A program made the position numbers and the translations under genes. A stretch of DNA of 60,339 nucleotides from NCBI RefSeq assembly GCF_000173975.1, contig NZ_ACEP01000100.1, positions 1-60,339 of the forward strand. The letters are read 5' to 3'. The DNA comes from Anaerobutyricum hallii DSM 3353 (GTDB lineage: Bacteria > Bacillota > Clostridia > Lachnospirales > Lachnospiraceae). Below the pieces are notes generated by a model that made no database searches, had not been told where the DNA came from, and saw only the letters and a program-made list of their open reading frames with translations. This document shows, in pieces, positions 1-8,410 of this stretch (position 1 is the stretch's first letter; each line of letters starts with the position of its first letter).

Positions 1-290
1 AATTTGCCCGGGCAGCCAGGAAACAGAAGTCCGAGAATCAAATCATCTATATTTGTGGTCTGGGAGCTACGAGACTATAATAAAATATTAGAAAAGGCCA
101 GCATGAAAAGGTATTGATTTTGACGACTTTGTGTTTTGTACAACTGAGTCAAAATCAATACCTTTTCATGCCGGCCTTTTCTTAGAAGACGACTTCTCGT
201 AGCGACGAAAATCACAAATATAGATGATTTGATTCTCAGACTTCGTCTGTTTACTCACCCCGGCAAATTCCTATTTGTCCATTTGTATCA
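1..290. repeat. Family A long inverted repeat with nested core-B hairpin
   Basis: The outer arms pair GAGAATCAAATCATCTATAT at 34-53 with its complement near 220-238, ending in the family motif ATTTGTG / CACAAAT. Each edge carries TTTGCC or GGCAAA. Inside sits a second hairpin (about 93-181) with AAAAGGCC and ATGAAAAGGTATTGATTTTG arms around a loop containing ACTTTGTGTTTTGTAC. That loop recurs, reverse-complemented, in the copy at 29416-29593. No ORF lies here. Function is unknown; it could act as a terminator for a gene left of the window. Confidence 0.8.
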
Positions 291-300
291 AAAAAAATAC

Positions 301-328
301 TTGACTTCTCCACCAGCTATGATATATT
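301..328 (+). promoter_or_regulatory. Probable promoter of the fab operon
   Basis: TTGACT at 301-306 and TATATT at 323-328 are 16 bp apart, upstream of fabH. The untranslated leader would be about 140 nt. This is a sequence match only. Confidence 0.5.
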
Positions 329-341
329 TGTAATCACTTGC

Positions 342-354
342 TTTGATATTCAAA
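342..354. promoter_or_regulatory. FabT-like operator palindrome
   Basis: TTTGATATTCAAA is a perfect 5-3-5 dyad (TTTGA-TAT-TCAAA) placed about 13 bp after the -10 hexamer, where a bound repressor would block transcription. The half-sites resemble the TTTGA/TCAAA palindrome known for FabT-family MarR repressors of fab operons. A MarR gene closes this same locus at 11601-12065, so autoregulation of the operon is the natural inference. Confidence 0.55.
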
Positions 355-474
355 CTATTTTAATTCAAAATAATATTATTTCAAAACAATAAGATTTGAA
401 AATAAAAATATTCACATAGAATATCAGAACGAAGTGATCAGAAGTAATCATATGAGCAAGAAAAGGAGAAAGTG

Positions 475-1452
475 ATGTTTGTCAAAATAAAAGGGACAGG
501 CTCCTGCCTTCCTGAGAAAGTGCTTGATAATTTTGAAATTTCTCAGTTGGTAGATACGAACGATGAATGGATTCAGAGTCGTACCGGAATCAAGAGCCGG
601 CATATTGCCAGGGAAGAGACAGCAGTTTCTATGGCAGCGAAAGCGGCGAAGAGGGCATTGGAAGATGCACAGGTTGCGGCAGAGGAGATTGACCTTCTCA
701 TTGTGTCAAGTGTTTCGTCTGAACAGCTTTTGCCATGTACAGCCTGCAGTGTTCAAAAGGAAATTGGTGCTGTGAATGCAGCAGCATTTGATTTAAATGC
801 GGCATGTTCAGGATTTATAGTAGCTTATCAGATGGCAGCCGGACAGATTAAGGCCGGGCTTTCGAAAAAAGCGCTGTTGATCGGTGTAGAATGTCTGTCG
901 AATATCGTGAACTGGGAAGACAGAGGTACCTGTATTTTATTTGGTGATGGTGCCGGAGCTGCGGTTGTCAGTGCAGATGAAGATGGGAATATAGATGGAA
1001 GAGGAAACATTGAGATTCCTTCCGTACTTCATTCCGATGGAAGCAGAGGTGAAGTACTTACCTGTCAGAATCCGACGGGAAAGAGAGCCGATGGTTCTTT
1101 AAAGGGTTATGTGGCGATGGATGGCAGAGAGATTTACAAGTTTGCAGCCAGACAGGTTCCTGTTGTAGTGAAGGAAATTCTTGAAAAGGCAGGAAAGTCT
1201 GTAGAAGAAGTTGATTTATTTGTTCTTCATCAGGCAAACCGAAGAATTGTCGAGGCAATCGCTAAGCGGTTAAAGCAGCCAATTGAAAAGTTTCCGATGG
1301 ATATGATGCAGAATGGAAATATGTCTTCTGCGAGTATTCCGGTGCTGCTTGATGAATTAAAGAAAGCCGGAAAGTTACAGCCGGGAATGAAGATAGTTGT
1401 TGCCGGGTTTGGCGCAGGCCTTACATGGGGCGGCATGTATTTAGAATGGTAA
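475..1452 (+). CDS. fabH: 3-oxoacyl-ACP synthase III (KAS III)
   Basis: This enzyme starts fatty-acid synthesis by condensing acetyl-CoA (or another short acyl-CoA) with malonyl-ACP in the cytoplasm. The 325-residue length is normal. The catalytic triad is visible: Cys111 in NAACSGF, His in VLHQANRR (about 249) and Asn in QNGNMSSAS (about 279). A GTG three bases earlier is also in frame, but AAAAGGAGAA sits 6 bp before the ATG at 475, so ATG is preferred. It is the first gene of a co-directional fab/acc run and is preceded by a promoter and a FabT-like palindrome. Confidence 0.96.
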   Translation: MFVKIKGTGSCLPEKVLDNFEISQLVDTNDEWIQSRTGIKSRHIAREETAVSMAAKAAKRALEDAQVAAEEIDLLIVSSVSSEQLLPCTACSVQKEIGAVNAAAFDLNAACSGFIVAYQMAAGQIKAGLSKKALLIGVECLSNIVNWEDRGTCILFGDGAGAAVVSADEDGNIDGRGNIEIPSVLHSDGSRGEVLTCQNPTGKRADGSLKGYVAMDGREIYKFAARQVPVVVKEILEKAGKSVEEVDLFVLHQANRRIVEAIAKRLKQPIEKFPMDMMQNGNMSSASIPVLLDELKKAGKLQPGMKIVVAGFGAGLTWGGMYLEW

Positions 1453-1530
1453 AAAGGTAATTCCCGGAATTTCCGGATTACATAAAGAAGAAAACAATGT
1501 AAGAGTATAAGAAAGAATGAGGTTTATATT

Positions 1531-1755
1531 ATGTTTGAAAAAATTAAAGAATTAATCGTGGAATCTTTAGGAATTGAAGAAGACCAGGTAACAATGGAAG
1601 CATCTTTCAAAGAGGATTTAAAAGTAGATTCTCTTGACCTTTTCGAGATGGTTATGAGTCTTGAGGATGAGTTTGATGTAGAAATCCCTACAGAAGAGTT
1701 AGAGAAGATGGAAACTGTTGGAGACGTTGTAGAGTACATCAAAGAACATAAATAG
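1531..1755 (+). CDS. acpP: Acyl carrier protein
   Basis: This is a small acidic carrier (74 residues) that holds growing acyl chains on a 4'-phosphopantetheine arm. The attachment serine is Ser34 in VDSLDLFEMV, the classic DSL motif at the start of helix II. The helical, Glu/Asp-rich composition and length fit AcpP. It lies 78 bp after fabH and 15 bp before fabK, within the fatty-acid operon. Confidence 0.97.
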   Translation: MFEKIKELIVESLGIEEDQVTMEASFKEDLKVDSLDLFEMVMSLEDEFDVEIPTEELEKMETVGDVVEYIKEHK

Positions 1756-1770
1756 GCAGAGGGACAAAGA

Positions 1771-2715
1771 ATGAAAACAGTGATTACAGAATTGCTTGGA
1801 ATTGAGTACCCGGTAATTCAGGGCGGTATGGCATGGGTTGGAACAGCCGAGCTTGCCGCCGCTGTTTCCGAAGCCGGTGGACTTGGAATCATTGGTGCGG
1901 GCGGTGCACCTGCTTCTTGGGTGGAAGAACAGATTCATAAAGTAAAGGAAAAAACAGATAAGCCATTTGGCGTGAATCTGATGTTATTAAATCCAGAGGC
2001 AGATGCGATCGCCGAACTTCTTGTAAAAGAGGAAGTAAAGGTAGTAACAACCGGTGCAGGTAACCCGGAAAAGTACATGGAAGAATGGAAGAAAGCCGGT
2101 GTGCGCGTCATTCCAGTTGTAGCAAGTACTGCTCTTGCAAAGCGAATGGAAAAGGCTGGTGCGGACGCGGTTATCGCAGAAGGTACCGAGTCAGGCGGAC
2201 ATATTGGAGAGACAACAACAATGGCATTAGTACCACAGGTTGTTGATGCAGTAAATATCCCTGTAATTGCAGCCGGCGGAATCGCAGACGGAAGAGGAAT
2301 GGCAGCCGCATTTATGCTTGGCGCAAAGGCTATCCAGATGGGAACGATTTTCGTTGCATCTAAGGAATCCATCGTAAGTGAAGCCTATAAGAATAAAGTA
2401 ATTAAAGCAAAAGATATTGATACAAAGGTAACCGGAAGAACAACAGGACATCCAGTTAGATGTTTAAGAAATCAGCAGACAAGAGAGTATTTGAAGTTAG
2501 AGCAGGCAGGCGCTTCCTTTGAAGAACTTGAGAAGCTGACACTTGGCGGTCTTAGAAAGGCGGTTGTTGACGGTGATGTCATTCATGGAAGTGTGATGGC
2601 AGGCCAGATTGCCGGTCTTGTAAAGGACAGCAGAAGTTGTAAGGAAATTATCGAAGGAATCTGCAGAGAGATGAAGAACGTTGTTCTTTCACAGGCAGAG
2701 AATATCGGGAGGTAG
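1771..2715 (+). CDS. fabK: Enoyl-ACP reductase II (FMN-dependent)
   Basis: This flavoprotein reduces trans-2-enoyl-ACP with NAD(P)H, the last step of each elongation cycle. It replaces FabI in many streptococci and clostridia. The 314-residue TIM-barrel protein begins IEYPVIQGGMAWVG and has the FMN-binding AEGTESGGHIG and VIAAGGIADGRG segments typical of the NMO/FabK family. The position between acpP and fabD, with no fabI seen, supports FabK rather than a nitronate monooxygenase. Confidence 0.93.
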   Translation: MKTVITELLGIEYPVIQGGMAWVGTAELAAAVSEAGGLGIIGAGGAPASWVEEQIHKVKEKTDKPFGVNLMLLNPEADAIAELLVKEEVKVVTTGAGNPEKYMEEWKKAGVRVIPVVASTALAKRMEKAGADAVIAEGTESGGHIGETTTMALVPQVVDAVNIPVIAAGGIADGRGMAAAFMLGAKAIQMGTIFVASKESIVSEAYKNKVIKAKDIDTKVTGRTTGHPVRCLRNQQTREYLKLEQAGASFEELEKLTLGGLRKAVVDGDVIHGSVMAGQIAGLVKDSRSCKEIIEGICREMKNVVLSQAENIGR

Positions 2716-2720
2716 AGTAA

Positions 2721-3647
2721 ATGAGTAAAATAGCATTTCTTTATCCGGGACAGGGAGCACAGGTCGCAGGAATGGGTAAAGATTTTTATGAAAAAAGCCC
2801 ACTGGCAAAAGAAGTATTTGATAAGAGCTGTGAGATTTTAGGACAGGATATGAAACATATCTGTTTTGAGGAAAATGAACTCCTTGACAGAACGGATTAT
2901 ACACAGGCTGCATTAGTTACTACCTGTATGGCAATGACAAAAGAGATTATGGCAAGAGGGCTTACACCAGACATGACAGCCGGGCTTAGTCTTGGAGAAT
3001 ATTGTGCGATTACAACAGCAGGCGGCATGGAGCTTGAGGATGCTATTAAGATGGTGTGGCTCCGCGGAAACCTCATGCATAACGCAGTACCGGAAGGTAA
3101 GGGCGGTATGGCCGCTGTACTTGGTCTTTCTGGAGAAGCGGTAAATGAGGCGATTGCATACATGGAAGGTGTTTACGTTGCAAACTATAACTGTCCGGGA
3201 CAGATTGTTATTACCGGAGATAAGGAAGCGGTAGAGAATGCAGCACCAGCTTTAAAAGAGGCGGGAGCAAAACGTGTCATTCCATTAAATGTAAGCGGAC
3301 CATTTCATTCCATTTACTTAAAAGAAGCAGGGGAGAAGCTTTATCAGGCACTTTCCGAAGTGACATTAGGAGAGTTAAAGATTCCTTATATGACAAATGT
3401 GGATGCAAGTATCGTGACAGATACGACAAGAACAAAAGAATTATTAAAAGAACAGGTTTATTCCTCCGTTTTATGGGAGCAGAGTGTGCGTGCCATGATA
3501 GCAGACGGTGTGGACGTTTTCGTAGAAATCGGTCCGGGAAAGACTTTGAGCGGTTTTATGAGAAAGATTGACCGTAACGTAAAGATGTTCCGAATCGGAA
3601 CGATGGAAGATATCGACAAGACAGTGGAAGCTATAAAGGAGTTATAG
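2721..3647 (+). CDS. fabD: Malonyl-CoA:ACP transacylase
   Basis: This enzyme transfers malonyl from CoA to ACP, supplying the extender unit. The 308-residue alpha/beta hydrolase-like fold carries FLYPGQGAQ at the N-terminus, nucleophile Ser90 in the GLSLGEY elbow, and catalytic His in SGPFHS (about 196). The C-terminal EIGPGKTLSG is typical. The gene starts 5 bp after the fabK stop and ends 2 bp before fabG, implying tight translational coupling. Confidence 0.96.
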   Translation: MSKIAFLYPGQGAQVAGMGKDFYEKSPLAKEVFDKSCEILGQDMKHICFEENELLDRTDYTQAALVTTCMAMTKEIMARGLTPDMTAGLSLGEYCAITTAGGMELEDAIKMVWLRGNLMHNAVPEGKGGMAAVLGLSGEAVNEAIAYMEGVYVANYNCPGQIVITGDKEAVENAAPALKEAGAKRVIPLNVSGPFHSIYLKEAGEKLYQALSEVTLGELKIPYMTNVDASIVTDTTRTKELLKEQVYSSVLWEQSVRAMIADGVDVFVEIGPGKTLSGFMRKIDRNVKMFRIGTMEDIDKTVEAIKEL

Positions 3648-3649
3648 AT

Positions 3650-4393
3650 ATGTTATTAGAAGGAAAAACAGCAATTGTGACCGGCGCGTCCGGCGGAATC
3701 GGAAAAGCAGTTGCCATCGCTCTTGCAAAAGAAGGCGCAGCAGTAGCCGTACATTTTCACGGAAATGAAGAAAAGGCACTTCTTGTAAAAAAAGAAATTG
3801 AAGAGGCAGGTGGAAAAGCAGAAATTTTCCGTGCCAATGTTGCAGATTTTGAAGAATGTAATGCTTTAGTAAAAGCGGTAGCCAAGACATTTGGCAGCAT
3901 TGATATTCTTGTAAATAATGCAGGAATTACAAAAGATGGTCTTTTAATGGCTATGAGTGAAGCAGATTTCGATAATGTAATAGATACGAACTTAAAGGGA
4001 TGTTTCCAGATGATTCGTTTTGCGAGCCGTCGCATGATGAAGCAGAGATATGGAAGAATCATTAATGTAAGTTCCGTTTCCGGCGTCGCCGGAAATGCCG
4101 GTCAGGCGAACTATAGTGCATCCAAAGCAGGAATAATTGGATTAACCAAATCCGCAGCAAAAGAATTAGCGTCCAGAGGAATTACCTGTAACGCTATTGC
4201 TCCGGGATTCGTAAAAACAGAGATGACAGATGTACTTTCTGATGAAGTAAAAGAAAATGCAAAGAAACAGATTCCACTTGGCCGTTTTGCAGAGCCGGAA
4301 GATATTGCGAATGCAGCAGTATTTTTAGCTTCTGACAAAGCGTCTTATATTACCGGTCAGGTACTTTTAGTGGATGGTGGTATGGTGATGTAA
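3650..4393 (+). CDS. fabG: 3-oxoacyl-ACP reductase
   Basis: This is an NADPH-dependent short-chain dehydrogenase reducing 3-oxoacyl-ACP. The 247-residue Rossmann protein shows TGASGGIGKAVA (cofactor loop), NNAGITKD, the catalytic Ser in NVSSVSG and the YSASKAG YxxxK motif. It ends with the common TGQVLLVDGGMVM tail. It is the fifth gene of the fab run, with a 2-bp gap after fabD. Confidence 0.96.
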   Translation: MLLEGKTAIVTGASGGIGKAVAIALAKEGAAVAVHFHGNEEKALLVKKEIEEAGGKAEIFRANVADFEECNALVKAVAKTFGSIDILVNNAGITKDGLLMAMSEADFDNVIDTNLKGCFQMIRFASRRMMKQRYGRIINVSSVSGVAGNAGQANYSASKAGIIGLTKSAAKELASRGITCNAIAPGFVKTEMTDVLSDEVKENAKKQIPLGRFAEPEDIANAAVFLASDKASYITGQVLLVDGGMVM

Positions 4394-4416
4394 GTGAGAG
4401 AAAGGATTTTTCTGAT

Positions 4417-5655
4417 ATGAAAAGAAGAGTAGTAATTACCGGAATGGGTGCTGTGACTCCAATCGGAAACACATTAGACGAATTCTGGAATGGAATTAAA
4501 GAAGAAAAGGTAGGTATCGGAGCTATCACAAAGTTCGATACCGAAGATTATAAAGTAAAGATTGCAGCCGAAGTAAAAGATTTCAATGTAAAAGAAAGAC
4601 TTGATAACAAGGCAGCAAGAAGAATGGAAGTTTTCTCCCAGTATGCCGTAGCTGCATCAAGAGAAGCATTTGCCATGGCAGGTCTTGATATGGAAAAAGA
4701 AGATCCATACCGTGTCGGTGTTATCATTGGTTCCGGTATCGGCGGTCTTTCCAGCATGGAGAAAGAGCATGAGAAAATCATTACAAAGGGACCAAAGAGA
4801 GTGAGTCCAATGCTTATTCCTTTAATGATTTCCAACATGGCAGCAGGAAATGTAGCGATTGACTTAGGCTGCAAAGGCAAATGTACTGACGTAGTAACTG
4901 CATGTGCGACAGGAAGTAACTCTATCGGAGATGCCCTTCGTGCCATTCAGTACGGAGATGCCGATGTTATGCTTGCCGGTGGAACAGAAAGCAGTATCAC
5001 ACCAGTTGCCGTTGCTGGATTTACAAATCTGACTGCACTTTCCAGTGAGAGCGACCCGTTACGCGCGTCTCTTCCATTTGATGAGGCAAGAGGCGGATTC
5101 GTTATTGGCGAGGGAGCAGGAGTTGTTGTATTAGAGGAATTAGAACATGCGAAAAAGCGTGGAGCAAAGATTCTTGCAGAGTTAGCCGGATATGGTTCTA
5201 CCTGTGATGCCTTCCACATCACTTCTCCTGCAGAGGACGGAAGCGGTGCAGCAAAAGCAATGGAACTTGCCATGGAAGAAGCAGGTGTAAAACCGGAAGA
5301 AGTAGATTACATTAACGCACATGGAACAGGAACCCACCACAACGATTTATTTGAGACAAGAGCTGTAAGACGTGCCTTTGGTGAGAGCGCAGACCATTTA
5401 AAAATGAGTTCTACAAAGTCAATGATCGGACATTTGCTTGGAGCAGCCGGAGCGGTAGAGTTAATCGTTTGTGTGAAGTCCATCGAAGAAGGCTATATCC
5501 ATCCAACCGTAGGAACAACCAATCCTGGTGAGGGATGCGATCTTGACTATGTAATTAACGGAGCAGTAGAGCAGGAAGTGAATGTAGCCATCTCCAACTC
5601 TCTTGGTTTTGGAGGACATAACGCTTCTCTTCTTGTAAAGAAATACGAGGAGTAG
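4417..5655 (+). CDS. fabF: 3-oxoacyl-ACP synthase II (KAS II)
   Basis: This is the elongating condensing enzyme that extends acyl-ACP with malonyl-ACP. The 412-residue thiolase fold has nucleophile Cys163 in TACATGSNS, His in NAHGTGTHHND (about 303) and His in MIGHLLGAAG (about 340), giving the Cys-His-His triad that separates FabF/B from FabH. No FabB paralogue was seen in the window. It is followed 6 bp later by accB. Confidence 0.96.
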   Translation: MKRRVVITGMGAVTPIGNTLDEFWNGIKEEKVGIGAITKFDTEDYKVKIAAEVKDFNVKERLDNKAARRMEVFSQYAVAASREAFAMAGLDMEKEDPYRVGVIIGSGIGGLSSMEKEHEKIITKGPKRVSPMLIPLMISNMAAGNVAIDLGCKGKCTDVVTACATGSNSIGDALRAIQYGDADVMLAGGTESSITPVAVAGFTNLTALSSESDPLRASLPFDEARGGFVIGEGAGVVVLEELEHAKKRGAKILAELAGYGSTCDAFHITSPAEDGSGAAKAMELAMEEAGVKPEEVDYINAHGTGTHHNDLFETRAVRRAFGESADHLKMSSTKSMIGHLLGAAGAVELIVCVKSIEEGYIHPTVGTTNPGEGCDLDYVINGAVEQEVNVAISNSLGFGGHNASLLVKKYEE

Positions 5656-5661
5656 ACAGAT

Positions 5662-6165
5662 ATGGATTATCAGCAGATTTTAGAATTAGTAAAAGAAGTA
5701 TCAAAAGCAGGGCTTACGAATTTTGAATATACAGAGGGTAATATCCGCATTGCCATGAGTTGTCCACAGCCAGAAGAAAAAATCGTTGTGCCAGCTTCAA
5801 ACATTGCGTTACAGGAAGCCATTGGTGTCAGCGCAAACAGCGTGAATGGTGCAAATACAGCCGGAACAGAGGGAGTTGCAGCTACTGCAGCTGCACAGTC
5901 ACAGGCAGCAGAAGCAGTCGGGGAAAAGGGTGGAAACCTCGTAAAATCCCCGTTAGTTGGTACATTTTATGCAGCACCTTCTGAAGATGCAGAGCCTTTC
6001 ATAAAAGTAGGGGATACCGTAAAGAAAGGGCAGACTTTGGCCATTGTTGAGGCAATGAAGCTTATGAATGAGATTGAGAGCGAATTCGATGGTGTTGTTA
6101 CGGAAATTCTTGTAGAAAATGAAGAGAATGTGGAGTATGGACAGCCGTTATTCAGAATTCAGTAA
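5662..6165 (+). CDS. accB: Biotin carboxyl carrier protein of acetyl-CoA carboxylase
   Basis: This protein carries the biotin that shuttles CO2 between AccC and the AccDA transferase. At 167 residues it has an N-terminal region, an Ala/Gln/Glu-rich flexible linker (about 65-90) and a biotinyl domain starting VKSPLVGTFY. The modified lysine is Lys133 in EAMKLMNEI. It begins 6 bp after fabF, placing carboxylase subunits in the same operon as the synthase genes. Confidence 0.96.
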   Translation: MDYQQILELVKEVSKAGLTNFEYTEGNIRIAMSCPQPEEKIVVPASNIALQEAIGVSANSVNGANTAGTEGVAATAAAQSQAAEAVGEKGGNLVKSPLVGTFYAAPSEDAEPFIKVGDTVKKGQTLAIVEAMKLMNEIESEFDGVVTEILVENEENVEYGQPLFRIQ

Positions 6166-6286
6166 TATTGATAAGGTATGAATTTAAGTCTGATTTTCTC
6201 AAGTTAATAAGTCAGAAGCTTTAACAGAAAGTAAAAACAGGTTTTTATAAATATAAGTAAAGCAGTAAACAGGTTGGAAGAAAATT

Positions 6287-6712
6287 ATGAGATTAGGAAT
6301 TAAAGAAATTGAACAGATTTTACCACACAGACATCCATTTCTTTTAGTTGATTACATCGAAGAGATGGAACCAGGTGTCAGTGCCGTAGGATATAAATGC
6401 GTAACATTTCATGAAGACTTTTTCCGTGGACATTTTCCACAGGAGCCAGTTATGCCAGGTGTTCTTACTGTAGAAGCGTTAGCGCAGGTAGGGGCAGTTG
6501 CCATACTTTCCTTAGAAGAAAATAAAGGAAAGACAGCATATTTTGGTGGAATTAATAAATGCCGTTTTAAAGGGAAAATTGTTCCGGGCGATAAAGTAAA
6601 GCTTGAGACCAAAATCGTAAAACGTAAAGGCCCGATGGGTGTGGGAGAAGCCACAGCCTATGTGGACGGAAAAGTAGTAGTAAAGGCAGAATTAACTTTT
6701 ATGGTTGGTTGA
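6287..6712 (+). CDS. fabZ: 3-hydroxyacyl-ACP dehydratase
   Basis: This hotdog-fold dehydratase converts 3-hydroxyacyl-ACP to trans-2-enoyl-ACP. At 141 residues it shows the catalytic His in LPHRHPFLLVD and Glu in PGVLTVEALAQ. It follows a 121-bp gap after accB. No isomerase-specific feature (FabM, FabA) was seen, so how unsaturated fatty acids are made is not evident from this window. Confidence 0.95.
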   Translation: MRLGIKEIEQILPHRHPFLLVDYIEEMEPGVSAVGYKCVTFHEDFFRGHFPQEPVMPGVLTVEALAQVGAVAILSLEENKGKTAYFGGINKCRFKGKIVPGDKVKLETKIVKRKGPMGVGEATAYVDGKVVVKAELTFMVG

Positions 6713-6823
6713 TTTTTCATCAGAATAAGTCTCAAGGAAGATAGATAGAACATAGAAATAGTATAATTTTAGGATAGAGAATTGTGGCAGAAGTTGTCGC
6801 AATAAAGATAAAAGGAGAACATA

Positions 6824-8188
6824 ATGATTCGGAAAATATTGATTGCAAACAGAGGAGAGATTGCCATCCGCATCATCCGTGCTTGCAGAGAGATGGGAAT
6901 TGAAACTGTTGCAGTGTATTCCGAAGCAGACCGGGAGGCACTTCATACACAGCTTGCCGATGAGGCGGTCTGTATCGGACCTGCTGCAGCAAAAGACAGT
7001 TATCTGAATATGGAGCAGATTATTAGCGCAACGATGATTACCGGTGCGGATGCCATACATCCGGGATTTGGTTTTTTATCAGAAAACAGCCAGTTTGCGA
7101 AACTGTGTGAGGCCTGCCACATTACTTTTATCGGTCCGGACTCTGATATTATTGCCCGACTTGGCAATAAGGCAGTAGCAAGACAGACAATGGTAGATGC
7201 TGGTGTCCCAGTAATTCCAGGATGTCAGAAGGCGCTTACTGATGTAAAAGAAGCGTTGGAAATTGCAAAAGGAATCGGCTTTCCAGTTATCGTAAAGGCC
7301 GTTCTTGGTGGCGGCGGTAAGGGAATGCGTGTCGCTTACAATGAGGATGAGTTCGAAAATGCATTCTTAATGGCGCAGAAAGAATCCGGACTTGCTTTCG
7401 GTGATGAGAGCATGTACTTAGAGCATTTTGTAGAGAATCCCCGCCATATAGAGTTTCAGATTCTTGCCGACAATTATGGTAATGTCATTCATTTGGGAGA
7501 ACGCGACTGTTCTGTGCAGAGAAATCATCAGAAAGTCATTGAGGAATCCCCATCTGCCGTAGTAGATGAGGAACTTCGTGAGAAAATGGGACAGGCAGCT
7601 GTTCTTGCAGCAAAGGCAGCAGGATATAAGAATGCAGGAACGATTGAATTTCTCCTTGAAAAAGATAAAAGCTTTTACTTTATGGAAATGAACACTCGTA
7701 TCCAGGTAGAACATCCTGTCACAGAATGGGTTACAGGAATCGACTTGATTAAAGCACAGATTCGAATTGCTGATGGCGAGAAACTGAAATGGAAGCAGGA
7801 AGATATCCAGATTACCGGTCATGCCATTGAGTGCCGTATCAATGCGGAAGACCCATCAAAGAACTTCCGTCCATGTCCTGGAAGAATTACCGATATGTAT
7901 CTTCCAGGTGGAAAAGGTGTTCGTATTGACAGTGCAATCTACAGTGGATGTGAAGTATCCCCATACTATGATTCTATGATTACAAAGCTCATTGTATTTG
8001 CGGCAACGAGAAAAGAAGCAATTGCAAAAATGCATCGTGCATTAGGCGAAGTTATCATCGAGGGAATCACAACGAATATTGATTTCCTTTATGAGATTAT
8101 GGAACGTCCGGATTATCAGGAGGGCGATTTTACGATTCAGTATTTGGAAAAGGTGCTTGAAGAACGTAGTCAGGAAATCAAAAAGTAA
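6824..8188 (+). CDS. accC: Acetyl-CoA carboxylase, biotin carboxylase subunit
   Basis: This ATP-grasp enzyme carboxylates biotin on AccB using bicarbonate and ATP. At 454 residues it begins KILIANRGEIAIRIIRA, carries the glycine-rich ATP loop LGGGGKGMR, and has the EMNTRIQVEHPVTE catalytic segment followed by the C-terminal biotin carboxylase domain. AAAAGGAGAA lies 4 bp upstream of the start. Length is normal for a stand-alone AccC, with no fused biotinyl domain. Confidence 0.96.
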   Translation: MIRKILIANRGEIAIRIIRACREMGIETVAVYSEADREALHTQLADEAVCIGPAAAKDSYLNMEQIISATMITGADAIHPGFGFLSENSQFAKLCEACHITFIGPDSDIIARLGNKAVARQTMVDAGVPVIPGCQKALTDVKEALEIAKGIGFPVIVKAVLGGGGKGMRVAYNEDEFENAFLMAQKESGLAFGDESMYLEHFVENPRHIEFQILADNYGNVIHLGERDCSVQRNHQKVIEESPSAVVDEELREKMGQAAVLAAKAAGYKNAGTIEFLLEKDKSFYFMEMNTRIQVEHPVTEWVTGIDLIKAQIRIADGEKLKWKQEDIQITGHAIECRINAEDPSKNFRPCPGRITDMYLPGGKGVRIDSAIYSGCEVSPYYDSMITKLIVFAATRKEAIAKMHRALGEVIIEGITTNIDFLYEIMERPDYQEGDFTIQYLEKVLEERSQEIKK

Positions 8189-8211
8189 GATTCACATCTT
8201 ATTTTGTATTT

Positions 8212-8336
8212 TTGAGATGTATTTCCTATCTATTCGGCCGACGTAGTTCGCCATGTAGCTTTCATTTAAGCGAAAGCTTTTGTAAATTAGATGTACATCT
8301 TGCAGAAACATTTTCCAGACATGTTCTTGAAGAGAT
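8212..8336. repeat. Degenerate family 2 repeat between accC and accDA
   Basis: GTAAATTAGATGTACATCTTGCAGAAA followed by ATTTTCCAGACATGTTCTTGA matches the right half of the full element at 31571-31706 (GTAAATTGTGACGTACATCTTGC, then TTTTTCAAACACGCT). The copy is clearly mutated. It breaks the otherwise tight acc gene order with a 222-bp gap. Confidence 0.55.
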
Positions 8337-8372
8337 GGGAAAAATAAATAGTCAGCGGCCCGTAATAAAAAA

Positions 8373-8392
8373 ATAACAGGTTTACCTGTTAT
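8373..8392 (+). promoter_or_regulatory. Perfect hairpin ahead of accDA
   Basis: ATAACAGGT-TT-ACCTGTTAT is a perfect 9-bp stem with a 2-nt loop, 18 bp before the accDA start and just upstream of its GAAAGGA ribosome-binding site. It lacks a U-run. It could act as an operator dyad or mRNA-stabilising hairpin; which is not decidable from sequence. Confidence 0.45.
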
Positions 8393-8410
8393 GTACGAAA
8401 GGATTTATTT

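Noticed and set aside
828-1010. Antisense ORFs inside fab, acc, ffh and der genes
   Set aside because: They are frame shadows of well-supported genes, without their own start signals or family motifs.
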